Assembly: GCA_027924645.1 (NCBI GenBank)
Contig: BSBN01000781.1
Location: forward strand, 4,588,001 to 4,652,000
Direction of reading: 5' to 3'
DNA: 64,000 bases
Source: Cunninghamia lanceolata
Lineage: Eukaryota; Streptophyta; Pinopsida; Cupressales; Cupressaceae
Within the stretch, counting starts at the first letter, position 1, and each line of letters opens with the position of its first letter. Below are positions 12,151 through 23,953 of the stretch, piece after piece. The notes beneath the pieces were generated by a model. That model searched no databases, was not told the DNA's origin, and worked only from the letters and a program-made list of their open reading frames with translations. A program made the translations under genes and the position numbers.

Positions 12151-12444
12151 TTATTGAGTCTCTTTTGGGTTGGCCTTACTGTACCACCTGGACTTGGTAG
12201 ACCATGAAGGGGGTCCACAACTTGGAAAGTTCAAGCCCAATTCTACAACTATGCAATCCATGAGACCACATTTTTTTTGAGGCATTCTATCAAATAGTTC
12301 ATGTGCCTTGTCCGTGGTTCCACATTTTGCATACATGTCAACTAGGGTAGTTGCAACTACAACATCTGAAAGAATCAAGGCTTCCATATACTTCAATGGA
12401 AATTTTATTGAATGCATATATTTTTCTATGATCTTGTTTATCAA
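12151..12444 (-). pseudogene. pentatricopeptide repeat (PPR) gene fragment
   Basis: Within the frame, residues about 27-59 (12366-12268) read DVVVATTLVDMYAKCG then TTDKAHELFDRMPQK. This is an essentially canonical repeat of a plant PLS-class PPR protein. Such proteins bind organelle RNA and act in editing, splicing or stability in chloroplasts and mitochondria. Only about one repeat is recognisable. The flanks (KYMEALILS before, GLMDC after) do not continue the repeat cleanly, and there is no start or C-terminal E/DYW domain. It is a short captured or decayed fragment, not a gene. Confidence 0.72.
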
Positions 12445-13977
12445 GTCTAGTAATTGTTAGTTTTTTATTGATAATGTTCTATAGATTTTTCATTATGGTC
12501 CAATTGGGAAAACTTTAAAAAAATCATTGATTGAGTACTGAAAATTGTATTTTTGCTTTACATATCCTCTCTTTGTTGTTTGCAATAATCCTTCATATTA
12601 TGGTTTAACCCACAAGGAATGATTATGACAATGATATGACTGTAAAAGAATAAGAGGATCTTCTTAAAAGGTAGTGATAGTCATTTGAGGTTGAGCGACA
12701 CTTAAAGACCCATGGATGATAGCGTTACATTGAGAGCAATAAGTAGAAGACACATGGATGTTTGAAACAATTTAGTGAGAAGAGTGTGAAGAGATTGGAT
12801 AGTTTCAATCTAACCTAGAAACACAAAGTGAAGGTCCTGATCAAATGGCATCATGGCAATGACAATGTTTCCAAAAAATTTATGACCATAGTAGAAGCAC
12901 TCCTTAAACTTGAGTGAATATGTTTGCAAACGAGGATGTATGATAGTGAAGATTGAAAGGATAGTCTCTGAAAGAGCTTCCAGCTATGCATGAAGAAAAC
13001 CTACAAGTGACTATCAAGGGGTAGTGATTCATGCAAAAGATAGTGATCATGCAAACATTAAAAGATAATCTTATAGTCAATGAGAAGAACTATGCAAAGA
13101 TTACAATCTTGTCAGTGTCTCAAGAGGCATTTAAAGGGGTAAGGAGACAGCCTTCTAGTATGCATTTGACAGTGCCAAATCTCATGATAGTCAAGAGTCT
13201 TCATGTTAGATACATGAACACCTAGGATAGTACCATAGAGTTGGTACAAGTGAGTAGAAACAAGGTCGAAGGTTATCATGAGCTATCTGCCAAGACACAG
13301 ATATTTTGCAACAACAATATCATAATGGGATGTTGATTTCTATATTAGAGGTGATGATATGATATGATAGTTGTTCATGATAGTGATGTGATAAGTGACA
13401 AGACCAATGATGGACTGTGTGAATTTGTAATGGTCTAGAAGATGACATAGAGTGGATACCTAGGTAATGATAGTAGTGATGAACTATTTTCAAGGATTTT
13501 GAAAAGATACAATGATGTCAAAGGTAGTCAAGGCATTCAATAGTTGAGGGGTAGTGTTCTACATTGATGGGAGGCAGAGTACAAGTGAAAGCATGACAGA
13601 ATAATGAGCTAGGTAGTGGTAGTCATGAGGCATTGTTATTTATAAAGGGAAAATGCATGACAGTAGGTTGACAAGTGATTGGACAATGCATTACAAGAAG
13701 CTACAAGATTGATTAGGACAATGCATAGCCTAGTCATAAGGCAATGTTGAATAACAATCCATGAAAATTGAGGCATCCTACCAAAGATGACAGTCATTAG
13801 AGGCATAATCATCAGAGATAAGGATAGTTTATTGCTATAGATAACAATTCATAGTGGTGTCTTATGAACTAGAGCAAGTTGTGTGCATGATACAAGATCT
13901 CTACAGAGATGACAGTGTGATCTTGAACAAGGACATTGAGCTTCATGGGACAGTCATGGATTTGTGAAGAAGACATC
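12445..13977. other. non-coding, nothing recognised
   Basis: AT-rich sequence with recurrent gatagt, agtcatg and atgatag phrases but no clear periodicity. Short open frames (such as 13031-13225 plus) show no family features. Confidence 0.35.
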
Positions 13978-14142
13978 TATAAATGTCTTTGTGCTTCTAT
14001 GCTTAGTGATACTTAGAAAATAAGTTTCTTGCTCATTCTTTGAGCTATGTATTGTAACCATGAATGTTCTTTTAGGAAAGAGAAAGCATTGTAACTTATT
14101 TTCAAATCTGTATGCTATTTGTAAGCATTTTTTATCAATAAA
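13978..14142 (+). promoter_or_regulatory. TATA box plus poly(A) signal pair, possible old solo LTR
   Basis: On the plus strand TATAAAT occurs at 13978-13984 and AATAAA at 14137-14142, in a T-rich context ending in tttttatcaataaaata. That spacing and layout is typical of the U3/R/U5 core of plant LTRs. I found no second copy and no TG/CA ends I could defend, so this is a suggestion only. Confidence 0.3.
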
Positions 14143-14199
14143 ATAAGTTGTTTTTACCTTCTCAAAGTTGTTTTATTGTGCAAGCTTCAAAATATACTA

Positions 14200-14712
14200 C
14201 TAAATATACCAATGACTAAATGCAAGCTTCAAAATGATTAAATATACTACTAATTGATGTCAATTAATAATTAAATTGACTAAATATACTACCAATTGAT
14301 AGAAATCAGTGAACAATGAATAAATATGACTAAATATATGACCGATGTTAAATTAGTGAATAAAAATGACTAAATACACTACCAATGGACAGAAATAAGT
14401 AAATAAAAATGACTAAATAAGTGACCAGTTAACAACAATCAATGACTAAATTAATGAATAAATATATCAATGAAAAAAATGACTAAATAAGTGACTAGAT
14501 TACAACAATCAATGACTAAATCAACGAGTAAATATACTACCAAATTGATCAATCAAAACAACCAATAAATAACTAAATGGTTTAGTCATCAATTTGGTCG
14601 CATTGTAAATGACTGGAAATAAACTACTAATGGTCACATGATCATGTTTGGTCATTTATAAGCAGTTTTTAGTAGTTTTTTCAGTCATATATTGTTGTTT
14701 TGTGTACTAGTG
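14200..14712. mobile_element. CACTA-like DNA transposon terminus with subterminal repeats
   Basis: Read from the right on the minus strand the sequence starts CACTAGTACACAAAACAAC, resembling the CACTAGTA-type terminal inverted repeat of plant CACTA (EnSpm) elements. Inward lie at least eight direct copies of (A)TGACTAAAT (near 14212, 14278, 14330, 14369, 14410, 14443, 14480, 14513) and an inverted copy near 14582, typical of CACTA subterminal repeats that bind transposase. Immediately outside, at 14713, the ~358-bp array begins in mid-unit. I could not find the opposite terminus or a transposase, so this may be a truncated or non-autonomous copy. Confidence 0.45.
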
Positions 14713-14713
14713 G

Positions 14714-17700
14714 TAGGTGGCATAGATCGAGAGAGAAGGCAGGTAGAAGTTTTTCAACCTTTTACTCTTTGGGCTCTTTAGAGACTCCTAGTGCAATGTA
14801 GCCTGGAAAGATTAGGAGACTTGGGAAATGAACCGAGGCCTCCAATAGCATCCACCTACCCACGACGATGTGTTGGCATACTTAGTTCATCCCCACAAGG
14901 TGGGAAGAAGAAAATATGCACGTTGGCACTTTTTCACTGCTCTCTAATGATGCATTTTGCAAGAATGCATACGTTGTTGGCATGGTAAAATGGTCTGGAG
15001 TTGACCAAAATTGAGATAGGGTACTGTAGAGGGACCCAACATCTTCTTGTAGGTCTAGATAGAACATTCGTGGGTGCCATAGATCAAGAGAAAAGGTAGG
15101 CAGAAGTTTTTCAACTTTTTGGTTTCTGGACTCTTCAAAAACTCTTGGTGCAATGTAGCCAGGAAAGATTGAGAGACCTAGGAAATGAACCGAGGCCTCC
15201 AATAGCATTCACCTGCCCACCCCAATGTGTTGGCACAGTCAGTTTGGCCCCACGAGGTGGAAAGAAGAAAATATGCCTATTGGCACCTTTTCACTACTCA
15301 AAAATGATGCATTTTGCAAGAATGCATATGTTGTTGGCATGGTTAAATGATCTGGAGTTGACCAAAACTAAGATAGGGTACTATAGAGGGACCCGATGTC
15401 CACCTATAGGTCTAGATAGAACATTCATAGGTGCCATAGATCGAGAGAAAAGGCAGGTGAAAGTTTTTTAACTTTTTTCTCTTTAGGCTCTTCAAAGACT
15501 CCTGATGCAATGTAGCCTGGAAAGATTAGGAGACCTGGGAAATGAATTGAGGCTTCCAATAGCAACCACCCACCCACCCTAACATGTTGGAATAGTCAGT
15601 TTGTCCCCATGAGGTGGGAAGAAGAAAATATGCATGTTGGCATCTTTTCACTATTCTCAAATAATGTATTTTTGAAAGAATGCATTTGTTGTTGGTACAA
15701 TCAAATGGTCTGGAGTTGACCAAAATTAAGATAGAGTACTGTAGAGGGACCCGACATCCACTTGTAGGTCCAGAGAAAACATTCATAGGTGCCATAGATT
15801 AAGAGAAAATGCAGGTGGAAGTTTTTCAACTTTTTACTCTTTGGGCTCTTCAGAGACTCCTGGTGCAATGTAGCCTGGAAAGATTGGAAGATCTAGGAAA
15901 CAAACTGAGGCCTCCATTAGCATCAACCTCCCCACCCCAACATGTTGGTGTAGTTAGTTTGGCCCCACGAGGTGGGAAGAAGAAAATATGCCTATTGGCA
16001 CCTTTTCACTACTCTCAAATGACACATTTTGCAAGAATGCATACATTGTTGGCACAGTCAAACGATCTGGAGTTGACCAAAATTGAGACAGGATACTATA
16101 GAGGGACCCGACATCCACCTGGAGGTCCAGATAGAACATTCGTAGGTACCATAGATCGAGATAAAAGGCAAGTGGAAAGTTTTCAACTTTTTGCTCTTTG
16201 GGCTCTTCAGAGACTCCTGGTACAATGTAGCCAGGAAAGATAGAGAGACCTAGGAAATGAGAGGAGGCCTCCCCTAGTGTTCACCTACCCACCCAGACAT
16301 GATGGCATAGTCAGTTTGGCCCCATGAGACAAAGAATAGAAAATATGGCTCCTAGAAAGTTTCTGTTGAACACTAATGATGCTTTTTGCAATATTTCATA
16401 CATCATCTCCATGATCAAATGGTTTGGAGATAATAAAAACTAAGAGAGGTTATTGTGGAGGGATTTTACATGCAAATGTAGGTTCAGGTAGAATAGTCAT
16501 AGGTTCCACATATTTCAAGTACCAGTCTATCATAGTTTGGCAATTTTTTGCACTTAGGTCTCTTAAGAGACTTTGTCAGAATAGTGTAGCTCGGAAGGAT
16601 CAGGAGACTTGTGGAACAAATTGAGACCCCCATAGAATTCACCTACTCACATAGACATGTTGGCACTATCGGTTTGGCCCCATTATGTATGAAATGAAAT
16701 TTATGCTTGCGGACAACTTTTCATTGAACACAAATGACACTTTTTACAAATTTTAAAATATTGACACCATGACCAAATGGAATGAACATTTCAAAAAATG
16801 AGTGAGGTTATTATGGAAGGACCCTATGTGAACTTGTAGGTCTAAATGGAATAATTTTAGGTTCCAAAAATTTTGAGAAACATTCCGTCAAAGTTTGGCA
16901 ATTTTTGGTACTTAGGGCTCTTAAGAGAAAGTGTCGGCACAGTGCAGCTAGGAATGATCGAGATAGTTGAGGTGTGAAACAAGACCTTGTGTAACATTCA
17001 CCCACCCACATAGATGTGTTGGTACTGATGGTTTGGCCCCACAATGCATGAAACAAAATTTATGCTCGTTGACAAATTTTCAATGAACACAAATGATGCT
17101 TTTTGCAACTTTTGAAATATTGTCACCACAACCAAATGGATTGAACATTTAAAAAACTGAGAGAGGTTATTATGGAGGGACCCTACATGACCTTGCAGGT
17201 TTATATGGAATGTTCCTAGGTGCCAAAATTTTTGAGAAACAGTCCGTCACAGTTTGGTAATTTTTGGCACTTAGGGCTCTTAAGAGAAAGCGTCGGCACA
17301 GTCCAGGTGGGAATGATCGGGATAGTTGAGGTGCAAAACAAGACCTCACCTTGAATTTTCCCACCCACCTAAACATGTTGGTGTTATCAGTTTGGCCCCA
17401 CAACACACAAAATGAAATGTATGCTCGCCAACAACTTTTCATTGAACACAAATGATGTTTTTTGCAATTTTTGAAATATTGTTACCATGACCAAATGGAT
17501 TGAACATTTTAAAAACTGAGAGAGGTTATTATGGAGCAACCCTACATGACCCTATAGGTCTAGACAAAATATTCCTAGGTGCTACAAATTCTGAGAAACA
17601 GTCCGTCAAAGTTTGGTAATTTTTGACACTCAGGGCTCTCAAGAGAAAGCATCGACACAGTGCAGTCGAGAATAATAGGGATAGTTGAGGTGTGAAATAG

Positions 17701-18456
17701 GACCTTTCCTAGAATTCACCTGCCTACCTAGACATGTTGGTGTTGTCAGTTTATCCCCATGATGCACAAAATGAAATGTATGCTCATCAACAACTTTTCA
17801 TTGAACATAAATGACATTTTTTACAACTTTAAAATATTGTCGCCACGACCAAATGGATTGAACATTTCAAAAATTGAGAGAGGTTATTGTGGAGAGACCT
17901 TATGTGACACTATAGGTCTAGACAAAACATTCCTAGGTGCCACAAATTCTAAGAAACAATTCGTCAAATTTTGTCATTTTTTGGCACTTAGGGCTCTTGA
18001 AAGAAAGCATTGACATAATGCAGCTGGGAATGATTAGAATAGTTAAGGAGTGAAACATGACTTTGCCTAGCATTTAACCACCCACCTAGACTTGTTGGCA
18101 CTATCAGTTTGGCCCCATGACATATGAAATGAAATATATGCTTGCTGACAAGTTTTCATTAAACACAAATGATGCTTTTTGCAACTTTTGAAATATTATT
18201 GCCATGACCAAATGGATTGAACATTTCAAAAACTAAGAGAGGATATTGTGGAGGGACCCTACATGACCCTGTAGATCTAGACAAAACATTCCTAGTGCCA
18301 CAAATTCTAAGAAATAGTCCTCAAAGTTTGGCAATTTTTGGCACTTAGGGATCTTAAGAGAAAGCTTCGTCACAATGCAACCGAGAATGATCAGGATAGT
18401 TGAGGTGCAAAAAAAGACCTTGCCTAGTGTTCACCTACCCACCCAAACATGTTGGC
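14714..18456. repeat. tandem array, ~358-bp monomer, about 10.5 copies in two subfamilies
   Basis: Landmarks recur at constant spacing. The atagatcgagag phrase is near 14720, 15077, 15435, 15791 and 16150. The gagggaccc phrase is near 15026, 15385, 15742, 16100, 16456, 16814, 17177, 17535, 17891 and 18250. Units before about 16340 form one subfamily (gaggtgggaagaagaaaat core). Later units form a second (agagaggttattatggaggg core). Neighbouring units are clearly similar but not identical. Because ~358 is not a multiple of three, open frames spanning units change frame each monomer, so frames up to 144 residues here are not genes. The array is probably a satellite or satellite-like expansion. 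Confidence 0.85.
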
Positions 18457-18592
18457 ATGTCTAACCTTAGGAGTTAAACTAGGTCAAAGCCCTCTTCTAC
18501 AAACATTGAGACACATACCGAGCTTGGATTCTATACTTGAGGGAGGGACAAACTAAAGGGGTTCTACCACTTTGTTGTATAGACTAGTGTTA

Positions 18593-18954
18593 TGTAATGA
18601 AACAACTTGCACAATATATGAATATAATAGTAAATATGCTGCAAACACTTGATAATAATATGCCACTTCAAGGGGGCAACCTCCAAAACCACTTCGAGGG
18701 GGATACCTCCAATAGTCTTCAATGAGAACACAATACTGAATATGATGAAATAAGACTCACTACCTCCTATATATATACCTATTTATGCCTAGGATATCAT
18801 CTAGGCCAACTTAGATGGGCCTATATAAGCCTTAGGCTGACCTAAACAACTAAATAACAATAAAATAATGATAATATGACTTAAATAAGAGTTAAGATAG
18901 CCACAAGCCGACTATTCATAACCCTATACACACTATAGGATTAAGGGCATAGCA
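18593..18954 (-). repeat. GYP-2 3' LTR
   Basis: On the minus strand it begins TGCTATGCCC and ends TTTCATTACA. It starts immediately after the polypurine tract. Confidence 0.93.
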
Positions 18955-19264
18955 TGCCCCCCCTCTTCAAAGAAGCATTGTCCTCAATGCTGACCAAATG
19001 TGGATGCTTTTGCATGAATTCCTCATTCTCCCATGTAGCTTCCTCAACTGGAGAGTTCTTCCATTTAATTAGATATTCTATGATTTCCCTTGTCCTCAGC
19101 TTCTTGGTGCGTGTTTGAATAATTCTCTCAAGATCAACAACTATTCTTGCCTCTTCATCAAGCTCAGGTAACTTAGTCTGTGCTACCACTTTATTCCCAA
19201 TAACCTTCTTCAAGTAGGAAACATGAAAAACTGGATGAATTTTTTTTAATATGGGAAGCTCCAA
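18941..19264 (-). pseudogene. GYP-2 integrase C-terminus and chromodomain
   Basis: The frame ends the polyprotein. It opens with an LPILKKIHPVFHVSYLKK block (end of the integrase GPY/F-type module), followed by a chromodomain: VVDLERIIQTRTKK then EYLIKWKNSPVEEATWENE. Chromodomains of chromoviruses direct integration toward particular chromatin marks. The aromatic and acidic positions look well kept. The tail overlaps the polypurine tract, as is common in this clade. A stop near 19286-19288 separates it from upstream integrase, so it could not be made as part of pol in this copy. Confidence 0.88.
18955..18968 (-). other. GYP-2 polypurine tract
   Basis: Minus strand GAAGAGGGGGGCA directly precedes the 3' LTR. 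It overlaps the last codons of the polyprotein (KRGG). Confidence 0.85.
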
Positions 19265-19288
19265 TTTATATGCTACATTGCCAATCTT

Positions 19289-20532
19289 CTACAACACCTT
19301 ATAAGGACCATAGTACTTGGGTGCCAGCTTGTTAGCTTTATGTTGTTGTTTTAGAGACATTTGCTTGTATGGTTGTAGTCGCACAAAGACCCAATCTCCC
19401 ACTTCAAAATTTCTTTCACTACGGTGTTGATCAGCTTGGTTCTTCATTCTATTTTGTGTTATTGCCAAGTTCTCTTGAAGACTAGCCAATACCTCTTGTT
19501 GATGATGGATGTGTTCTTCGACTATGTGAACCTTTGGTTGTGCCCGTAATGAAGAGATGATTGATGGTGGGTGGTAACCATATAGAGCTAAAAATGGAGA
19601 CATCTTGGAAGAAGTATGGAAAGAAGTGTTGTACCACCATTCTACTAGTGGTAGCCATTGCACCCATCTCTCTTGTTTATCTGAAACAAAACAACGGAGA
19701 TAGCCTTCCAAGCATTTGTTGACCACTTATGTTTGTCCATCTGACTAGGGGTGATATGATGAACTACGAGCAAACTGAGTGCCCAAGCATGAAAACAAGT
19801 CAGTCCAAAAATTACTTGTAAATATAGGGTCACGATCACTGACTATAACTTTCGGAGTCCCATGCAGTTTCTGAATAGTATTCATAAAAGTTATTGCTAC
19901 AATGCTTGCTACCAATGGTTGTGCCAAAGCACAAAAGTGACCATATTTAGTGAGACGATCCACAACAACCATGATGACATTTTTTCCTTCAGATCTAGGC
20001 AAACCTCTGATGAAATCCATAGATACCTCCTCCTTTGACTTGGGATACATAAGGGTTGTAGAAGACCCAGAGTCTTAACTATCTCCCCTTTATGTTGTTG
20101 ACATACCATGCATTCAGCTACAAATTTTTGAACATCCCCTTTCAGCCCTTCCCAAAAGAAATCTTGCTTGATTCTATGATAAGTTTTGAGGAATCCTAAG
20201 TGTCCACCTATTGGAGAAGCATGTAGTTCTTCCAACACCTTAAGCTTAAGAGTTGAATTCTTGCAAAGGTATAACCTCTCCTTGTACCATAAAATATTTC
20301 CTTTCCATGAAAATTTGTCAGACACACTTGATTCTTGTTGGAGTTTCTCAATGAGCCTTAGAGTATCTATGTCCTTCTCCCACTCTTCTCTTGCCTCATT
20401 TACCCAGTCTTCTTGTAACATGGAAATGGCAAATAAAAATGACTCTGTGGGTTCACCACGCCTTGATAGAGCATCAGCCACAACATTCTCCTTGCCTTTC
20501 TTATATATGATCTCAAAGTCATATCCCAACAT
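19289..20532 (-). pseudogene. GYP-2 integrase, frameshifted, catalytic Glu replaced by stop
   Basis: The upstream frame (20532-19909) begins at the RNase H tail (DALSRR) and carries the HHCC zinc module (HLGFLKTYHRIKQDFFW, then CMVCQQHK). A frameshift near 20050 leads to the catalytic core: SMDFIRGLP, VVVDRLTKYGHF and IVSDRDPIFTS give the two Asp residues. In the third motif the expected Gln and Glu codons are both stops (TAG and TAA, near 19726-19745), so the catalytic Glu is lost. Downstream come VNKCLEGYLRC, a WWYNTSFH block and a GPY/F-type region. The protein would insert element DNA into the genome; this copy is inactive. Confidence 0.88.
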
Positions 20533-21886
20533 CTTTGTGACCCATTTTTGTTGTTCTTCAGATGATAACCTCTATTCCAAGAAATATTTGAGACTATCAT
20601 GATCTGTCTTGACCTTAAAGTCCCATTAGATAAGGTCTCCATTGTTTGACTGCATGTAAGATAGCCAACATTTCCTTCTCATAAACTGGCTTCAACGAAT
20701 TCTTACCTTTGAGTTGGTGACTTTCAAATGCTATGGGTTTTCCTTCTTGCATAAGTACTACTCTTATTCCATGTCCTGAAGCATCACATTCAACAACAAA
20801 TGTTTTAGAAAAATCTGGGGTAGCTAGGACTGGAGTTGTGCACATGGCTTCCTTTAGTTTCTCAAATGCCCTTGTCTCTACTTCATTCCATTGGAAAGCA
20901 TCCTTCTTTAACAAGGATGTGAGAGGAGATGCTATGCTACCATAATTCTTTACAAATCAGCGATAATACCCTATAAGCCCTAAAAAACCTTGTAAGTTCT
21001 TAAGGGTCTTAGGAATTTTCCACTCTACAATTGCTTGGATCTTATGTGGGTCCACCTTGACTCCCTCATGTGACACAATGTGACCAAGGTACTCCACTTC
21101 TTTGACACCAAAGATACACTTGGATGGTTTAGCATACAACTGATTCTGCTTCAAAATGTCCAACACTTGATTTACATGTTGCAAGTGTTCCTTCCATGTT
21201 TTACTATATATTAAGATGTCATAAAAAAATACCAAAACAAATTTCCTCAAAAATGGCCTGAAGATAGAGTTCATCAAACTTTGAAATGTCAAAGGTGCAT
21301 TAGTGAGACCAAAAGGCATTACCAAAAATTCATAGTGGCCCTCATGGGTTCTAAAAGCTGTCTTATGTACATCCTCATCTCTAATTCTAATTTGATGATA
21401 ACCAGAATGGAGATCAAGTTTTGTAAAATAAATAGCACCATTAAGCTCATCTAACAAATCATCAATTACTGGAATAGGAAACTTATCTTTTATGGTGAAC
21501 TTGTTAAGCTCCCTATAATCTGGACACATCCTCCAAGTTTCATCCTTCTTACGCACCATTACCACAGGAGATGAGTAAGCACTTTGACTATGCTTGATAA
21601 TGCCTGCTTCTAGCATCTCTTGAACTATCTTCTCAATCTCACTTTTCTAAGCATATGGATATCTATAGGGCCTGATGTTGGGTGGTTGGCTCCCTAGTAC
21701 TAGTTGAATGGCATGATCATGATCTCTCCTAGGAGGCAATCCTTTTGGCATCTCCCCAAAAACTATAGAGTTCTTATCTATAATTGCTTGTAGATCCAAT
21801 GGTGTAGAAGCCTTTGAGTGATATGCTTCTAATGAAAATAATTGGGCTACCATCCCATCTACCCCCTTCTTCAACATCTTTTGCAT
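20533..21886 (-). pseudogene. GYP-2 reverse transcriptase and RNase H, catalytic Asp mutated
   Basis: RT motifs in order: [43 protein letters not shown], then the active-site box, which reads [10 protein letters not shown] where VFFDDILIYS is expected. The first Asp of the DD pair is Tyr (GAT to TAT, near 21220). A nonsense codon at 20957-20959 replaces the Trp or Arg of the YYRxFVKNYG motif. RNase H follows in the same frame (FVVECDASGHGI, KPVYEKEMLAI). Upstream, a stop near 21647 separates the linker from protease. The enzyme pair would make double-stranded DNA from element RNA; this copy could not, because the metal-binding pair is broken. Confidence 0.9.
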
Positions 21887-21904
21887 TTGGTAAGAACTTA
21901 CTAT

Positions 21905-22669
21905 CTATGGTGACTTTGCATGCATCCCTCGTAATTCTATTGTTCTTCCCTCTGATTGAAAGTGCATGAATAGTTCTTGGAAGTTCAATTTAATTGTTCC
22001 CAAAGTGGTGAGCCACTGTACTCCCAAAACAATATCTATTGCACCCATTGAGATAGCATACATTAGACAATTAAGATGATAATCTCCCATGGATAATTTA
22101 ATGCTATGGCATTTTCCTAAACAACTAACAATACCGCCATCTGCAATCAAGACCTGAAATTCTGGAGCTGGATATATAAAACAATTTAGACGAGTGGCCA
22201 ACTTTTTGTTGATGAAGTTATGAGTGCTACCTGAGTCTATCAACATTGTTACTTTTTCTTTCTTTAAGAAACCCACTACCTTGAGAGTTTGTGGGGTACT
22301 AAAACCTGAAAGTGCATGGCAAGAAATGATTGGTTGAGTATCTCTTGACTCCTCCTCTATCTCATTGTCACTCTCTACTATTGGTAGCTCTTCTTCTTCC
22401 TCACTTGGCCCTTCAATATAGAACAATTTCTTTTCAGTGCATTTGTGTCCTCTACTATATTTACTATCACAATTAAAACATAATCCTTTTGCTCTCTTCT
22501 CTTCAATTTGTTGTGGTGTTAGCTTAATAGGTTGTGGAAGTGACTGTGTAGGAGTGCTTTTATCTCTTATGTTTATAAAACCTTGCCTTTTATTAACCAT
22601 AAATTTTTCCTCTACTTGCCTTGCCATAATCATTGCATCTGAGATGGAATTTGGACAGAACATGCGCAC
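21905..22669 (-). pseudogene. GYP-2 zinc knuckle and aspartic protease
   Basis: The frame carries a CCHC-type knuckle (CFNCDSKYSRGHKC) and then the protease active site VTMLIDSGSTHNFINKKLA. It ends with a DIVLGVQWL flap/C-terminal motif, the common chromovirus arrangement. The catalytic DSG is intact. A frameshift near 22670 separates it from the capsid part of gag, and stops at the end separate it from RT. Confidence 0.88.
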
Positions 22670-23400
22670 CTCATATTAATGTGATCCTTTAGGCCACCAA
22701 TGAATAGCTCCAACAAATTTTTTGCAGACACATTTTCCACTCGTAAAGACAAAGTATGAAATTGATGAATGTAATCCTTGACCATACCTGTTTGCCTTAA
22801 TTTGGTAATTTGGCTAAAGTAGCTATCCATAAGATTTTCACCATAATGAGTAATGAGTTCTTCTTGGAAAACTGACCAAGTGACAATGCATCCTTTTGCT
22901 TTCTTTTCTTCACATAGCCAACGGTACCAAATGAATTGATCAGGTTCCAAGTATAAGGAAGCCATGGCCACCTTTTGTTGACATGGAACATGGTGGATAT
23001 CAAAGAATTGCTCCATTTGACAGAGCCAATTGGTAGGATCTTGACCATCAAACTTTTGCATATCCAACTTTGGTGTGAAATTGCTTGCCATAAAATGAGT
23101 GGTGTGGTGATCCATCTTGAGATTTGATTCAAACCCAAAAACACCCTTCCCTTTTGTAGAATCCTCTTCCTCCACATCTTGGTGTTGTGACTGCTTATGT
23201 TTGGAAAGTATCTCCAGAATTTTCTCAATATCACATGACTTAGCCAACCCTTTCATTTGTTCACCCATAATGGACAAGATTTCACCTTTCATCTTGCTAT
23301 TTTCTTTATGAATAAGTTCAAGTATTTTCATATTCTTTTTGATCAACATCCTCATTTTCCACCTCCTCCTTGCTTGGAGTTTTTCCCGGTGTGGTAACAT
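22670..23400 (-). pseudogene. GYP-2 gag (capsid domain)
   Basis: The frame has a Lys/Met/Glu-rich N-terminal coiled-coil-like stretch, then the Retrotrans_gag core: KLDMQKFDGQDPTNWLCQME, a YLEPDQFIWYRWLC segment and TKLRQTGMVKDYIHQF. This is the capsid protein of the cytoplasmic particle. A frameshift near 22670 moves the C-terminus into the zinc-knuckle frame. The true start is probably a little upstream, near 23430, in a frame I did not follow fully. Confidence 0.85.
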
Positions 23401-23933
23401 TCTTTTTGCCCCTTGTTGAAGGACCCGTCATGATTAGAAAAAATAATTTTGTAATAAATCACACAAAACAAATCAAATCAATCTGAAATTTTTACTATAA
23501 CTTACCAGGGCCAAGATCTCACTTCCCTGAAAAAATTGTGAAGAAATTCAAAATTGTGCAGCTTGAAGAGAGAAATTGGTGGAAACCCTAATTTATAAAT
23601 AACTCCCTTTATTCTGCTCCAATTATTCTCAAATCTAGACTATAGTAGCTTCACTATTATATTTAAAAACCCACAAAAAATCTTTCAGAGATTCAACAAA
23701 ATAAGAGAGATATACGTTTTTCAAAAAATAAGGGCAAAAACCCTAATCCTGCTATAACTCACTTAATTTTGCTCCAAATGCTCTGAATTCTGGACTGTAT
23801 CAGCTTCAATATGTTCTGCAAAAACCCTTTTAAAATTAGAAAAAAAATTTGCCAAAATTTGAAAGTTATGCGCTTTCCAAAATGACCTCCAAATCAGAAA
23901 AAAATCACCTAGTTTTTGTCTTCATGGTGCCAA

Positions 23934-23951
23934 GATCATGCTCTGATACCA
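23934..23951 (-). other. GYP-2 primer-binding site (initiator Met tRNA type)
   Basis: Two bases after the 5' LTR the minus strand reads TGGTATCAGAGCATGATC, the usual complement of the plant initiator methionine tRNA 3' end. Confidence 0.92.
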
Positions 23952-23953
23952 CT

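Noticed and set aside
12660..14170. single long LTR spanning the whole interval
   Set aside because: Only the TATA and poly(A) pair near the right end supports it; no terminal TG/CA pair, partner or primer site was found.
15809..16243. 144-residue plus-strand open frame
   Set aside because: It spans more than one ~358-bp monomer and the monomer is not a multiple of three, so the frame changes each unit. A by-product of the array.
21187..21250. sequencing or assembly error as the cause of the RT Asp-to-Tyr change
   Set aside because: Cannot be tested here; the element has several independent lesions, so decay is the simpler reading.
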